Shown: one piece after another, positions 1 through 7,821 of the stretch
How the letters are laid out: each line of letters starts with the position of its first letter
Numbering within the stretch: position 1 is the stretch's first letter
Assembly (NCBI GenBank): GCA_017404265.1
Contig: JAFRCS010000004.1
Location: 1 to 64,000, forward strand
DNA from: Mogibacterium sp.
GTDB taxonomy: Bacteria; Bacillota; Clostridia; Peptostreptococcales; Anaerovoracaceae
Reading direction: 5' to 3'
DNA length: 64,000 nt
Program-made: the position numbers and the translations under genes
Notes under the pieces: generated by a model
Seen by the model: the letters and a program-made list of their open reading frames with translations, nothing else
The model's database searches: none
What the model was told of the DNA's origin: nothing

Positions 1-1
1 A

Positions 2-103
2 ATGATCAGCGAGTACATTAAATACTACAACAATGAACGACCGGCATATGCGCTGAACTACAAAAGCCCAGTCCAGTACAAGACTGAAATGGGCTTTGTA
101 TAG
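2..103 (+). CDS. IS3-family transposase, C-terminal end (partial)
   Basis: The frame is open from the window edge to the TAG at 101-103 and gives a 33-residue tail. It contains YYNNERP and ends in SPVQYKTEMGFV. The order YxxYNxxRxxxxLxxxSPxxY is typical of the end of the IS3-family (IS150-like) OrfB integrase, after the DDE catalytic core. The rest of the element lies outside the window, so intactness cannot be judged. The family call rests on the tail motif plus the inverted-repeat-like end just downstream. The first ATG in the frame (2-4) is internal, not a start. Confidence 0.75.
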   Translation: MISEYIKYYNNERPAYALNYKSPVQYKTEMGFV

Positions 104-114
104 CTTTTTTAAAC

Positions 115-139
115 TGTCTACTTTCTGTTGACTAGTTCA
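115..139. mobile_element. Right inverted-repeat end of the IS3-family element
   Basis: The sequence beginning TGTCTACTTTCTGTTGACTA, 11 nt after the transposase stop, resembles the terminal repeats of IS150-group elements, which begin TG and carry a GTTGACTAG-type core. The partner end is outside the window, so neither the exact boundary nor a target duplication can be confirmed. Confidence 0.55.
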
Positions 140-190
140 GCGTCTGCGGTGGCTGTTTTTTATGAGTCCGCAGACCGTTCTTTTCTTATG

Positions 191-212
191 TCCCCGGAAA
201 TAACTCCGGGGA
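191..212 (+). terminator. Hairpin upstream of the VWA gene
   Basis: A perfect 8-bp stem (TCCCCGGA with TCCGGGGA, loop AATAAC) is followed by the T-rich TTTATTAT. It could end transcription entering from the IS side. The T-tract is interrupted, so this may be only a leader hairpin. Confidence 0.4.
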
Positions 213-230
213 TTTATTATGCAGTGATTG

Positions 231-239
231 TGTTATTAT
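231..239 (+). promoter_or_regulatory. Extended -10 promoter candidate for the VWA/MoxR operon
   Basis: TG-T-TATTAT forms an extended -10 element about 48 nt before the ATG at 287. No good -35 is visible, as is common for extended -10 promoters. Confidence 0.4.
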
Positions 240-286
240 GGATACAGGAATAACAGGAGCTAAAAAGCCCGGTCCACGGAAACCGG

Positions 287-1375
287 ATGGATATGGATAT
301 AAGATTCGACTTGAATGAAGCACAATCGAATATTCTTGAGAAGTACCCTGAATGGCGTGATCTGATGGCCGCGGTGGAATTCAAAAACACCCCGGCAGCG
401 GATCCGACGGGATACAGCGGAAGGACCGTTTATTACAACAGCCGCAACCTGAGACAGTTCCCGCGTGACGCGCAGACGTATCTGATCGCTCAGCAGCTGA
501 TGCATATACAGCTCGCCCATCAGCAGAGAGGAGAGGGAAAAGAGCCAAGGATCTGGGACCTTGCCTGCGCGGCAGTTGTCAATGAGATGCTTCTGGCTGA
601 CGGCTTTGAGCCGCCGGTCAACATCTTCCGCCAGAAGGACGCAAAGAGCCTGAGCGCGGAAGAAGTATATGACATCCTGTACGAGAAAGCCGAAAGAGAT
701 GACTTCAGGATCTCGGAAGAGGAAAAGCCGGACAAACAGTCCGACACCCAATATGTCGCTATATTGAAAAAGGGCGAAAAGAACAATCAGGCAGGAGATC
801 TTCAGGGCGCGCAGAACCGTGACATAGAAGACCCGGGTCTCGCGAAAGCTGTGGCAGGTCTCGCGGACCTGCTGGAGCCGAGCATGCAGCTCGATTACGA
901 CTGGTTCCCTGCGGACAGGATCAGAGATGGAATACTCATAGAGCAGTTCAGGCCGTATCCGGTGCCGCACGCAGAGATACTTCTGGACACGAGCGCGTCG
1001 ATAGATGAGGATCTACTGAGAGCTTTCGTCAGAGGAGTCAGGGAGATACTGCAGGAGGATGCTGTCGTAAAGGTCGGCTGCTTTGATACCGAGTTTTACG
1101 GATTCCAGGAGATACACTCCGAGAAAGACATTTCGAAACTTGAGATAAAGGGATCAGGCGGAACCAATTTCGAGACTGCCGTCAGAGCCTTTACAGGCGA
1201 CGCCGAGACAAAGATAATATTCACAGACGGATACGCGGACATGCCGGAAACCAGAAGCGACGCCATCTGGCTCGTGTACAGCGATATGCCGGTCGATCCA
1301 CCCGGCGGAAAAGTGATCTACGTTAAAAAACCGGAGGAGATAAACAGATATGAAGTCGATTTTCTTATCACATAA
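287..1375 (+). CDS. VWA-like protein with degenerate DUF2201-type metallopeptidase domain
   Basis: A 362-residue cytoplasmic protein. The N-terminal half resembles the putative metallopeptidase domain of the DUF2201 family (IWDLACAAVVNEML segment). Where the family has a zinc-binding HExxH-like helix, this protein reads AQQLMHIQLAH near residues 67-77, so the Glu is missing and peptidase activity is doubtful. The C-terminal half is VWA-like. It has the MIDAS motif DTSAS at 234-238 and a later GGTNFETA that would supply the metal-binding Thr. It overlaps the following MoxR-type ATPase by 26 nt. Such ATPase/VWA pairs act together as chaperone-like remodelling machines. The target is not evident from the context. 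The start ATG at 287 has only a weak ribosome binding site, and ATG 293 is possible. Confidence 0.75.
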   Translation: MDMDIRFDLNEAQSNILEKYPEWRDLMAAVEFKNTPAADPTGYSGRTVYYNSRNLRQFPRDAQTYLIAQQLMHIQLAHQQRGEGKEPRIWDLACAAVVNEMLLADGFEPPVNIFRQKDAKSLSAEEVYDILYEKAERDDFRISEEEKPDKQSDTQYVAILKKGEKNNQAGDLQGAQNRDIEDPGLAKAVAGLADLLEPSMQLDYDWFPADRIRDGILIEQFRPYPVPHAEILLDTSASIDEDLLRAFVRGVREILQEDAVVKVGCFDTEFYGFQEIHSEKDISKLEIKGSGGTNFETAVRAFTGDAETKIIFTDGYADMPETRSDAIWLVYSDMPVDPPGGKVIYVKKPEEINRYEVDFLIT

Positions 1376-2984
1376 GCAGCTGTTCGAGAACCCGCTCCCG
1401 CTTTTCCGCGCGGCAGGCACCTCGGTCCACGCAAGCGATCTGGTGCTGGTCACCATACCGGACGACGGGTTCACGCTGAGCGGTGATCGTGTCAATTACT
1501 TCCTTTCCGGAGGAGACTGCGCTGACAGATTCGGACGCGACCATATAGACAGTAACTGCGCCGTAAGGCCTGTGCTTCTGATGGAGCCGGGCGATGAAAA
1601 ACTGCTCAGCCAGGTACGTGAATCGGGCGGCATCGTTACGGCAGAGCTCGGGACCTTCCCGTCAGTCATACTTGAGTCGTCCATGCGCGAAATGGCAGAG
1701 AAGCAATACCGCGACGGCACTCTGAAAAAGACCGGGATGAGCTATACCATAGCCGGGGAAAAAAGAGATGTATACAGACTGGGCGCCAAGCAGATCATAA
1801 GGGTTGCTGTCACAGAAGAGACACCGAGCGGATATGTTCAGCTGTCTGACGGAAGCGCTGTAACCGCAGGCGAGGAGATATTCATCGAAGTTCGCCCTGT
1901 GCGCTGGTATTACGATGAGATCAACAAGCTGCTCATATCCGGCAGAGCCCTGTTTGCGGGACTTGGCCGCGAGGACGCCGCAGCCTATCTCACGGACGGA
2001 TTCATAGAGGAACTGCTCGCGGAAGACGACAAGGAGATCGCTTCCGTCGCTGCGGGGACATCGTATCACATCGAAGAGCATGACGAACTGGATCTGATAA
2101 GATCCTTTATCGAGGCGGACATACCGGTGTTCATCCACGGGCTGACCGGCGACGGAAAGAGCGACCGCGTAAAGGAGATCGACCCGGATGTCCTCGACAT
2201 AGAGCTGGTAAACGAGACACCTGAGACCATAAACGGCCGCGCTGTCTACAACGAGTCGACTGACACGATCATAGACATCAAGCCGGTATGGCTGGTAAAG
2301 CTGGAGCGTCTCTGCGAAGACGGCAAGCCTCATATCCTGTTCTTTGACGAACTGACTAATGCCACAAAGCAGACGCAGGCTGTCATATTCAAGATAGTGC
2401 TGGAACGCTTCGTCAACAACCGCTGGCCGCTTCCGGAGAACGCCCGTATAGTCGCGGCAGGAAACGACAGGGCGGAGTCAAGCGTAGCGCACGACCTGGC
2501 GGAGCCGCTCTTTGGAAGGTTCGCTCACATATACATACGAACGACGGTGGAGAACTGGATGCCTTGGGCGGTCAGGAAGAACATCAATCCATATGTCATG
2601 GAGTTCCTGGCTAACAACGACCTCTATCTCAGGACCTCATTCACGGGAACAGAGGGCTATGCCGATCCGCGCCGCTGGGAGATGGTGTCGCGCGTACTCG
2701 ACAGTTCCGGCAATGATTTCTCGCTTCTCGAGCCGATCGTTGGCCATGAGACCGCGGAGGCCTTCATAAGGTTCTTCCGCGCGCAGGAGGAAATGGTCGA
2801 CATAGTGAAATATACCGATGCGGAGCTGGCGCGCATGTCTGTTGCCAGAAAGTACCAGATAGCGCAGCAGTGCCTGTACGCAGCTTCCGCTAAACCGGAA
2901 GAAGCCGCAGAACTTGTAAAGAGGCTTGGAGCCGAGTTTGAGGCCTGGTTCAGATATGTCCTCGAAAGAAAAGGCAGACACTGA
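1350..2984 (+). CDS. MoxR-type AAA+ ATPase
   Basis: A 544-residue protein. Residues 1 to about 240 form an N-terminal extension I do not recognise. The AAA+ core follows: Walker A GLTGDGKS at about 264-271, Walker B ILFFDEL near 329-335, and sensor 1 ARIVAAGN. The early Walker A Lys-Ser and the following helix fit the MoxR/RavA group. It is longer than minimal MoxR proteins (about 330 residues) because of the extension. The start at 1350 is supported by GGAGGAG at 1332-1338, which lies inside the end of the VWA gene. The two are therefore translationally coupled and probably form one complex. Confidence 0.8.
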   Translation: MKSIFLSHKQLFENPLPLFRAAGTSVHASDLVLVTIPDDGFTLSGDRVNYFLSGGDCADRFGRDHIDSNCAVRPVLLMEPGDEKLLSQVRESGGIVTAELGTFPSVILESSMREMAEKQYRDGTLKKTGMSYTIAGEKRDVYRLGAKQIIRVAVTEETPSGYVQLSDGSAVTAGEEIFIEVRPVRWYYDEINKLLISGRALFAGLGREDAAAYLTDGFIEELLAEDDKEIASVAAGTSYHIEEHDELDLIRSFIEADIPVFIHGLTGDGKSDRVKEIDPDVLDIELVNETPETINGRAVYNESTDTIIDIKPVWLVKLERLCEDGKPHILFFDELTNATKQTQAVIFKIVLERFVNNRWPLPENARIVAAGNDRAESSVAHDLAEPLFGRFAHIYIRTTVENWMPWAVRKNINPYVMEFLANNDLYLRTSFTGTEGYADPRRWEMVSRVLDSSGNDFSLLEPIVGHETAEAFIRFFRAQEEMVDIVKYTDAELARMSVARKYQIAQQCLYAASAKPEEAAELVKRLGAEFEAWFRYVLERKGRH

Positions 2985-2989
2985 AAAAA

Positions 2990-3535
2990 ATGAAAATACT
3001 TTGTATAGGCGATTCGAATACGTACGGCTACGATCCCCGGTCCTACATCGGATCAAGGTACCCGGAAGGGATCCCGTGGACTGACCGCCTGGAGGGCTGC
3101 GAAGTCATCAACTGCGGAACCAATGGCATGACAGTACCGCGCGGGCAGTCGAGGTATGCGGGCCTGATCAGGCTGAACGACCCGGATCTGGTCACGGTCA
3201 TGCTTGGCACGAACGATCTGTGCAGCGGCCTTGGCGCCGGACAGATCGCAGGCAGTATGGAGAGCTTTCTTGATACGATCATCGATGCGGGAAAGCCGGT
3301 CCTGCTGATCTCCCCGCCGCTTCTGCAATTCGGCGAGTGGGTAATGGATGATGAGATCATTGAAGAATCACAGGACCTCGGAGAGGCCTACAGGGAAGTC
3401 GCGGAGAGAAAAGGCTGCCTGTTTGCTGACGCGGCGGAATGGGATATCGGGATGACCTTTGACGGGGTGCATTTCTCTCCGGAAGGTCACGCGGCATTCG
3501 CGCAAAAGATGAATGAAATACTTGAACAGGTTTGA
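2990..3535 (+). CDS. SGNH/GDSL-family hydrolase
   Basis: A 181-residue cytosolic esterase/lipase-like protein without a signal peptide. The SGNH blocks are visible: GDSNTYGYDP (nucleophile Ser) near residues 7-16, the oxyanion Gly/Asn region around NCGTNG, MLGTND (block III), and DGVHFSPEGH near the C-terminus supplying the catalytic Asp and His. The close spacing of the Asp and His in DxxH is diagnostic. The substrate is unknown; members deacylate small esters, sugars or lipids. It lies 5 nt after the MoxR stop in the same operon. Confidence 0.85.
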   Translation: MKILCIGDSNTYGYDPRSYIGSRYPEGIPWTDRLEGCEVINCGTNGMTVPRGQSRYAGLIRLNDPDLVTVMLGTNDLCSGLGAGQIAGSMESFLDTIIDAGKPVLLISPPLLQFGEWVMDDEIIEESQDLGEAYREVAERKGCLFADAAEWDIGMTFDGVHFSPEGHAAFAQKMNEILEQV

Positions 3536-3548
3536 AGAGGAGGGAGCA

Positions 3549-3821
3549 ATGGTAGAACTGGGAGAGAAGCGCAAGGTATGCGCTAACTGCGGCAACTCTT
3601 ACAGAGAGGGCGACAAATACTGCCGCTACTGCGGAGCCCCTATGGGCACACCAAAATTTATCGTTGAAGAAATCGCGTGCATCTACGGACCGCCTCCGGT
3701 CTCAAGGACACACAAGTGCGGAAAATGTGGGTACACGTGGAAGACCACACTGATGATCGATGACGAGAAATACTGCCCTGAATGCGGCAGCGCGGCACCA
3801 GTCGTAGAATCAGCCGAATAA
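3549..3821 (+). CDS. Double zinc-ribbon protein
   Basis: A 90-residue protein with two CxxC...CxxC zinc ribbons. The first is CANCGN...CRYCG and the second CGKCGYTW...CPECG. The start is placed at ATG 3549, which has the strong site GAGGAGGG just upstream. The in-frame ATG at 3513 lies inside the esterase gene. The stop TAA overlaps the A of the radical SAM start by one base, so the two genes are coupled. No enzymatic domain is visible. A scaffold or nucleic-acid/protein-binding role is possible. Confidence 0.7.
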   Translation: MVELGEKRKVCANCGNSYREGDKYCRYCGAPMGTPKFIVEEIACIYGPPPVSRTHKCGKCGYTWKTTLMIDDEKYCPECGSAAPVVESAE

Positions 3822-4885
3822 TGTCCATAGAAGATCTTAAACGCTCACAGCTTGAAACAGTTGCAAGGCACAGAGAGGACTTAAAACAGTCTCCGCATTT
3901 GCGGTGGCTGTTTTTTGAGATAACCGACCGCTGCAATCTGAGATGCAGACATTGCGGCAGCAGCTGCACAGCGGAAGGGCAGGCGCTGACGATCGATGAT
4001 GTCGAAAGGACGCTTAAGACTGTTCAGCAGAGCCTGTACAAACCTACTATCTGTCTGACCGGCGGAGAACCAATGATGCATCCGGACTTTTTCGGGATCG
4101 CATGTCGCGTTAAGGAGATGGGCTTCAACTGGGGCATGACGACCAATGCCACCCTTATAGATGACATTGCCGCAGAAAAGCTCAGGAAGGCAGGAATGTC
4201 CACCGTATCCGTCAGCCTGGATGGAATGGAGAAGTCGCATGATTCCCTTAGACAGAAGGAAGGCGCGTGGTGTCTTGCCTTGCGCGGTATCGAGTCGCTG
4301 CAGAAGGCCGGCTTTGAACCACAGGTGACGACCGTATTGCATCAGGGCAACTTCGATGAACTTGAACCAATGTATAAACTGCTTCGCGGCATGGGTATCA
4401 CCAGCTGGCGCCCTATCAACGTCGAGCCTATAGGCCGCGCCTGCGAGTCATCGGATCTCTTACTGACAGCTGATCAGTTCAGACAACTGCTGTCATACAT
4501 CAGCGAAAAGAGATTTGATCCGGACAATCTGATGGAAGTGACCTTCGGCTGTTCGCATTATCTTGGCGTAGAACACGAGCGCATGGTGCGTGACCACTAC
4601 TTCCTCTGCGGAGCCGGGATACTCACTGCGAGCGTGAGAAGCAACGGTGATATCTGCGCCTGCCTGGACATAGAAAACAGACCGGAGCTGGTGCAGGGAA
4701 ACATCCATAAAGATAATTTCATGGAAGTCTGGCTTAACCGATTCGAAGTGTTCAGGGGAGACCGTACAGCAAGCTGCTCAAAATGCACTGAATGCCAGGA
4801 ACGATTCATCTGCGGAGGCGACTCGACGCACACATGGGACTTTGGCAATAACGAGCCCCTGCTGTGCTATATGGACTATTCTTAA
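3821..4885 (+). CDS. Radical SAM/SPASM-domain enzyme
   Basis: A 354-residue protein. The radical SAM [4Fe-4S] motif CxxxCxxC is C38, C42, C45, within DRCNLRCRHC. It is followed by the SAM-binding GGEP motif (TGGEPMMHP). The C-terminal 90 residues carry a cysteine-rich SPASM/twitch region (CGAG...CACLD...CSKCTECQ...FICGGD), which binds auxiliary iron-sulfur clusters in peptide- and protein-modifying enzymes. The start ATG 3821 overlaps the zinc-ribbon stop (TAATG). No small precursor peptide gene is evident beside it, so the substrate is unknown. It could modify a protein of this operon or act as a heme or peptide maturase. A terminator-like hairpin lies inside its first 35 codons. Confidence 0.85.
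   Translation: MSIEDLKRSQLETVARHREDLKQSPHLRWLFFEITDRCNLRCRHCGSSCTAEGQALTIDDVERTLKTVQQSLYKPTICLTGGEPMMHPDFFGIACRVKEMGFNWGMTTNATLIDDIAAEKLRKAGMSTVSVSLDGMEKSHDSLRQKEGAWCLALRGIESLQKAGFEPQVTTVLHQGNFDELEPMYKLLRGMGITSWRPINVEPIGRACESSDLLLTADQFRQLLSYISEKRFDPDNLMEVTFGCSHYLGVEHERMVRDHYFLCGAGILTASVRSNGDICACLDIENRPELVQGNIHKDNFMEVWLNRFEVFRGDRTASCSKCTECQERFICGGDSTHTWDFGNNEPLLCYMDYS
3883..3916 (+). terminator. Terminator-like hairpin inside the radical SAM gene
   Basis: AAAACAGTCTCCGCA and TGCGGTGGCTGTTTT can pair with only two mismatches around a short T loop. A run of six Ts immediately follows. The encoded residues (SPHLRWLFFE) fit the enzyme family, so the site is genuinely coding, yet it has the form of an intrinsic terminator. 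Confidence 0.45.
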
Positions 4886-4910
4886 GAACTATGAGAAATC
4901 CTGATGACCC

Positions 4911-4935
4911 GGCCCGAATCCGGGCCGTTTTTTTA
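4911..4935 (+). terminator. Intrinsic terminator after the radical SAM gene
   Basis: GGCCCG and CGGGCC pair around AATC and are followed by a run of Ts from 4928. It ends the operon that begins at 287. Confidence 0.85.
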
Positions 4936-4969
4936 TGCTTTTTAAGAAATTTGTATCCCCTGCGGGGGC

Positions 4970-4998
4970 TTGTGGGCCATGGAAACTGACAATATAAT
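4970..4998 (+). promoter_or_regulatory. Sigma-A promoter of the cbiM operon
   Basis: TTGTGG at 4970-4975, a 17-nt spacer, then a perfect TATAAT at 4993-4998. A small palindrome (CCCC-TGC-GGGG, 4957-4967) sits just upstream of the -35 and could be an operator. There is no room for a cobalamin riboswitch between the preceding terminator and the gene. Confidence 0.7.
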
Positions 4999-5031
4999 TT
5001 CAGTATCAAAGGAAAAAGGGAGGTGCATTTT

Positions 5032-6087
5032 ATGCATATGGCAGATGCTTTACTGGCTCCTGCAGTAGCTGCGACCATGTATGTCGCGTCAGCGTCAGCA
5101 GCCGGCGTTTCCATCCATCAGCTTAAAAAAGATGATGAGCCACAGAAGCTGCCTGTAATGGCAGTAACGTCTGCTCTGGTATTTGCCGGACAGATGATCA
5201 ACTACACTATCCCGGGAACAGGTTCATCGGGACATATGTGCGGAGGTATGATGTTATCGGCCTTGCTTGGGCCGTACGCCGGGTTCTTATCCATGATCGT
5301 GATCCTGGCTATACAATGTCTTTTCTTTGCCGACGGGGGGCTAATGGCCCTGGGGGCCAATTGCTGGAACATGGCTTTCTACGGGTGCTTCGTCGGCTAC
5401 TTCCTGATCTGGCGTCCTATAATGAACGGCAAGTGGTTCGGCGAGGGCAAGAGCGCCGAGCGCGGACGCATAATCGCGGCGTCGATAATAGGCTGCATAA
5501 TAACCTTGCAATTGGGAGCTTTTTCGGTGGTGCTTGAGACCAGCTTGTCAGGCATAACGGAATTGCCGTTTGGCGCGTTCTGTGCCCTGATGCAGCCGAT
5601 CCACCTGGCTATTGGACTGGTTGAGGGTCTGATCACTGCCGCAGTACTGGTATTCGTCTATAATTCACGTCCGGAGCTTCTGCAGGGTGTAGATCTCAGC
5701 GGTGAAGGAGAGCCTAAGCGTTCTCTCAAGTCAGTCGTTACCATACTCGCCATCGTTGCGCTCGTAGTAGGCGGCGGACTCAGCCTGCTGGCCAGCTCGA
5801 ACCCTGACGGTCTGGAATGGGCACTCTTCGGAAATGAGGACGGCGGATATTCCACAAATATGGGACTCGATGAAGAGAACTTCGGTGTATCCAGCGGAGC
5901 TGCGGATACAGCGGGATCTATACAGGAGAAGACTTCGTTCCTGCCTGATTACGCATTCCCTGGCAGCGAATCGCCTGCGGGCACGACCGTATCCGGTATA
6001 GTCGGATCCGCCATAGTGGCAGGAGTCGCTATACTGATATGCTTCATCGGAGGCTTCTTCCGTAAAAGGAAAACACAAACTGAATAG
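5032..6087 (+). CDS. cbiM: ECF-type Ni/Co transporter S component CbiM with fused PDGLE (CbiN-like) domain
   Basis: A 351-residue multi-span membrane protein. The N-terminus MHMADALLAP is the hallmark of CbiM/NikM. The terminal amino group and His2 help bind Co2+ or Ni2+, and SGHMCGGM supplies another conserved His. The C-terminal part contains the PDGLE signature (NPDGLEWAL near residue 260), a FLPDYAFPG segment and a last helix ending in RKRK, so the CbiN/NikN partner is fused here. ATG 5032 is preferred because GGGAGG (5018-5023) is correctly spaced. A GTG at 5023 lies inside that site. The following genes encode the T component and the ATPase. Metal preference (Ni or Co) cannot be decided from the sequence. 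Confidence 0.92.
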   Translation: MHMADALLAPAVAATMYVASASAAGVSIHQLKKDDEPQKLPVMAVTSALVFAGQMINYTIPGTGSSGHMCGGMMLSALLGPYAGFLSMIVILAIQCLFFADGGLMALGANCWNMAFYGCFVGYFLIWRPIMNGKWFGEGKSAERGRIIAASIIGCIITLQLGAFSVVLETSLSGITELPFGAFCALMQPIHLAIGLVEGLITAAVLVFVYNSRPELLQGVDLSGEGEPKRSLKSVVTILAIVALVVGGGLSLLASSNPDGLEWALFGNEDGGYSTNMGLDEENFGVSSGAADTAGSIQEKTSFLPDYAFPGSESPAGTTVSGIVGSAIVAGVAILICFIGGFFRKRKTQTE

Positions 6088-6126
6088 GCCATACTCTATT
6101 CTCTCTCGGAATATGGTATATTGTTA

Positions 6127-6146
6127 GGGGCATCGCAGGGTGCCCC
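6127..6146 (+). other. Stem-loop between cbiM and cbiQ
   Basis: GGGGCA and TGCCCC form a 6-bp stem with an 8-nt loop in the 87-nt gap, followed by only a short T-rich stretch. It could be an mRNA-processing or attenuation point that sets the ratio of CbiM to CbiQO. Confidence 0.35.
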
Positions 6147-6174
6147 TTATTACTGCTAATACAGGAATCTCTTA

Positions 6175-6978
6175 ATGAACAAAATGCAGAAGGCTTTGCA
6201 TGAGCTTTCGGAGATGGATGAACTGGCGGCGCGTCAGTCCCCCATACATTCTCTGCATCCCGCAGCAAAGCTGATCACCACAATCGTATATATCCTCATC
6301 ACACTGTCCTTCGACAAGTATGATCTGAGCGGCCTGGTACCTATGGTGCTGTGGCCGGTCATCATGTTCCAGGTCAGTGGTGTTGATGTGCATACTTGCT
6401 TCTACAAGCTGCGCATCGTGCTGCCTCTGGTCATGGCGGTAGGCCTGTTCAACCCGTTCTTTGACAAAGAGATAATGGTGACCATAGGCGGAGTGGGGAT
6501 ATCCGGCGGAGTGATCTCGATGATCACGCTGATGCTCAAGGGAGTCTTCTGCCTGATGATGTCGTTCCTGCTGATGGCGACCACAAAGATCGACAGTCTG
6601 TGCGCAGCCCTGAGGAAGCTGCATGTACCGGCGATGCTGGTGTCGCTGCTTCAGCTGACCTACCGCTACGTGGGCGTAATGACAGAGGAACTTGCAGTCA
6701 TGACAGAAGCGTATTCTCTGCGCGCCCCCGGACAGAAGGGCATACACGTCTCAGCATGGGGATCCTTCCTGGGCCAGCTGCTTCTCAGAAGCATGGACCG
6801 CGCTCAGGAGCTCTTTTCAAGCATGATGCTGCGCGGCTACCACGAGCATTTCCATTACGCGGACATAAGGCCGTTCAATATCAAAGACGCATTGTTCATG
6901 GGGCTTTGCATCGCGTTCTTCTTCCTGCTGAGATACGCAGATATAGCACAGCTCATTGGCGGGCTGTTTGTGAGGTAA
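6175..6978 (+). CDS. cbiQ: ECF transporter T component CbiQ
   Basis: A 267-residue membrane protein with several hydrophobic spans. It couples the metal-binding CbiM to the ATPase. The cytoplasmic coupling helices with Ala-Arg-Gly-like motifs are recognisable as AYSLRAPG and MMLRGYHE. The C-terminus is hydrophobic (FMGLCIAFFFLLRY). It lies between cbiM and cbiO. The first ATG at 6175 is used; ATG 6184 is an alternative, and neither has a strong ribosome binding site. Confidence 0.9.
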   Translation: MNKMQKALHELSEMDELAARQSPIHSLHPAAKLITTIVYILITLSFDKYDLSGLVPMVLWPVIMFQVSGVDVHTCFYKLRIVLPLVMAVGLFNPFFDKEIMVTIGGVGISGGVISMITLMLKGVFCLMMSFLLMATTKIDSLCAALRKLHVPAMLVSLLQLTYRYVGVMTEELAVMTEAYSLRAPGQKGIHVSAWGSFLGQLLLRSMDRAQELFSSMMLRGYHEHFHYADIRPFNIKDALFMGLCIAFFFLLRYADIAQLIGGLFVR

Positions 6979-6982
6979 AAAT

Positions 6983-7705
6983 ATGATCGAATTTCAGAAT
7001 GTGAGCTTCGCATACGAAAAGAAAGAATATGTGCTGCACGACATGTCATTCAGGATCGAAAAGGGAGAATCGGTGGGCCTTATAGGAGCCAACGGCGCCG
7101 GCAAGTCCACGATAATGAAACTGCTCCTTGGCCTGCTGCAGGGCGAGGGCAAGATCCTTATAGACGGCATCGAGGTAAAGAAGGATACTTTGGGCGAGAT
7201 CCGCGCAAAGCTAGGCTTTGTGCTGCAGAACTCGGACAACCAGATGTTCATGCCGACAGTTTACGAGGACATGATCTTCGGTCCGCTCAACTACGGGCTC
7301 AGCCGGGAGGTAGTGGATCAGCGTGTCGATGAAGTGCTGAAGAGGCTGGACCTCGAATACCTCAAACACCGCTACAACCACAAGATCTCCGGCGGTGAGA
7401 AGCGCATGGGTGCCATTGCCACTATTCTTGCGATGGAGCCGCAGGCCATCCTCATGGATGAGCCGACTTCCGCTCTCGATCCTTTCAACCGCCGCCTCGT
7501 CATAAACACGATACGCGAGCTGGATCAGACCAAGCTGATAGCGTCGCACGACCTCGACATGATACTCGACACCTGCGACAGGGTGATCCTCATCTCAGGC
7601 GGCCGCATAGCCGCGGACGGTCCGGCAAAGGAGATACTCAGCAACAAAGATCTGCTGGAAGCAAACCGCATGGAGCTGCCGCTCAGCATGATGGGAAAGA
7701 AGTGA
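6983..7705 (+). CDS. cbiO: ECF transporter ATPase CbiO
   Basis: A 240-residue ABC ATPase. Walker A GANGAGKST is at about 35-43, the Q-loop lies in VLQNSDNQMF, the ABC signature reads ISGGEKR, and Walker B plus D-loop is AILMDEPTSALD, followed by the switch His in ASHDLD. It starts 4 nt after cbiQ and powers Ni/Co uptake with CbiM and CbiQ. A single ATPase gene implies a homodimer. Confidence 0.93.
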   Translation: MIEFQNVSFAYEKKEYVLHDMSFRIEKGESVGLIGANGAGKSTIMKLLLGLLQGEGKILIDGIEVKKDTLGEIRAKLGFVLQNSDNQMFMPTVYEDMIFGPLNYGLSREVVDQRVDEVLKRLDLEYLKHRYNHKISGGEKRMGAIATILAMEPQAILMDEPTSALDPFNRRLVINTIRELDQTKLIASHDLDMILDTCDRVILISGGRIAADGPAKEILSNKDLLEANRMELPLSMMGKK

Positions 7706-7729
7706 TCCGGTCACGAAAAAACGCAGAAC

Positions 7730-7763
7730 AGGCATGGAACGAATGAGCGTCCATGCCTTTTTT
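7730..7763 (+). terminator. Terminator of the cbiMQO operon
   Basis: AGGCATGGA pairs with TCCATGCCT around an 11-nt loop, followed by TTTTTT. Confidence 0.85.
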
Positions 7764-7775
7764 GTGCGCAAGGTG

Positions 7776-7784
7776 TGGTACAAT
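7776..7784 (+). promoter_or_regulatory. Extended -10 promoter before the flavodoxin gene
   Basis: TG-G-TACAAT lies just downstream of the terminator and about 38 nt before the ATG at 7822. No clear -35 is present. Confidence 0.5.
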
Positions 7785-7821
7785 ACAATTGATATCCAAA
7801 GAACGGAAAAGGAAGAGGATA

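Noticed and set aside
4936..5031. Possible cobalamin or Ni/Co riboswitch before cbiM
   Set aside because: Only about 95 nt separate the terminator from the start, a conventional promoter occupies the middle, and no riboswitch core is visible.
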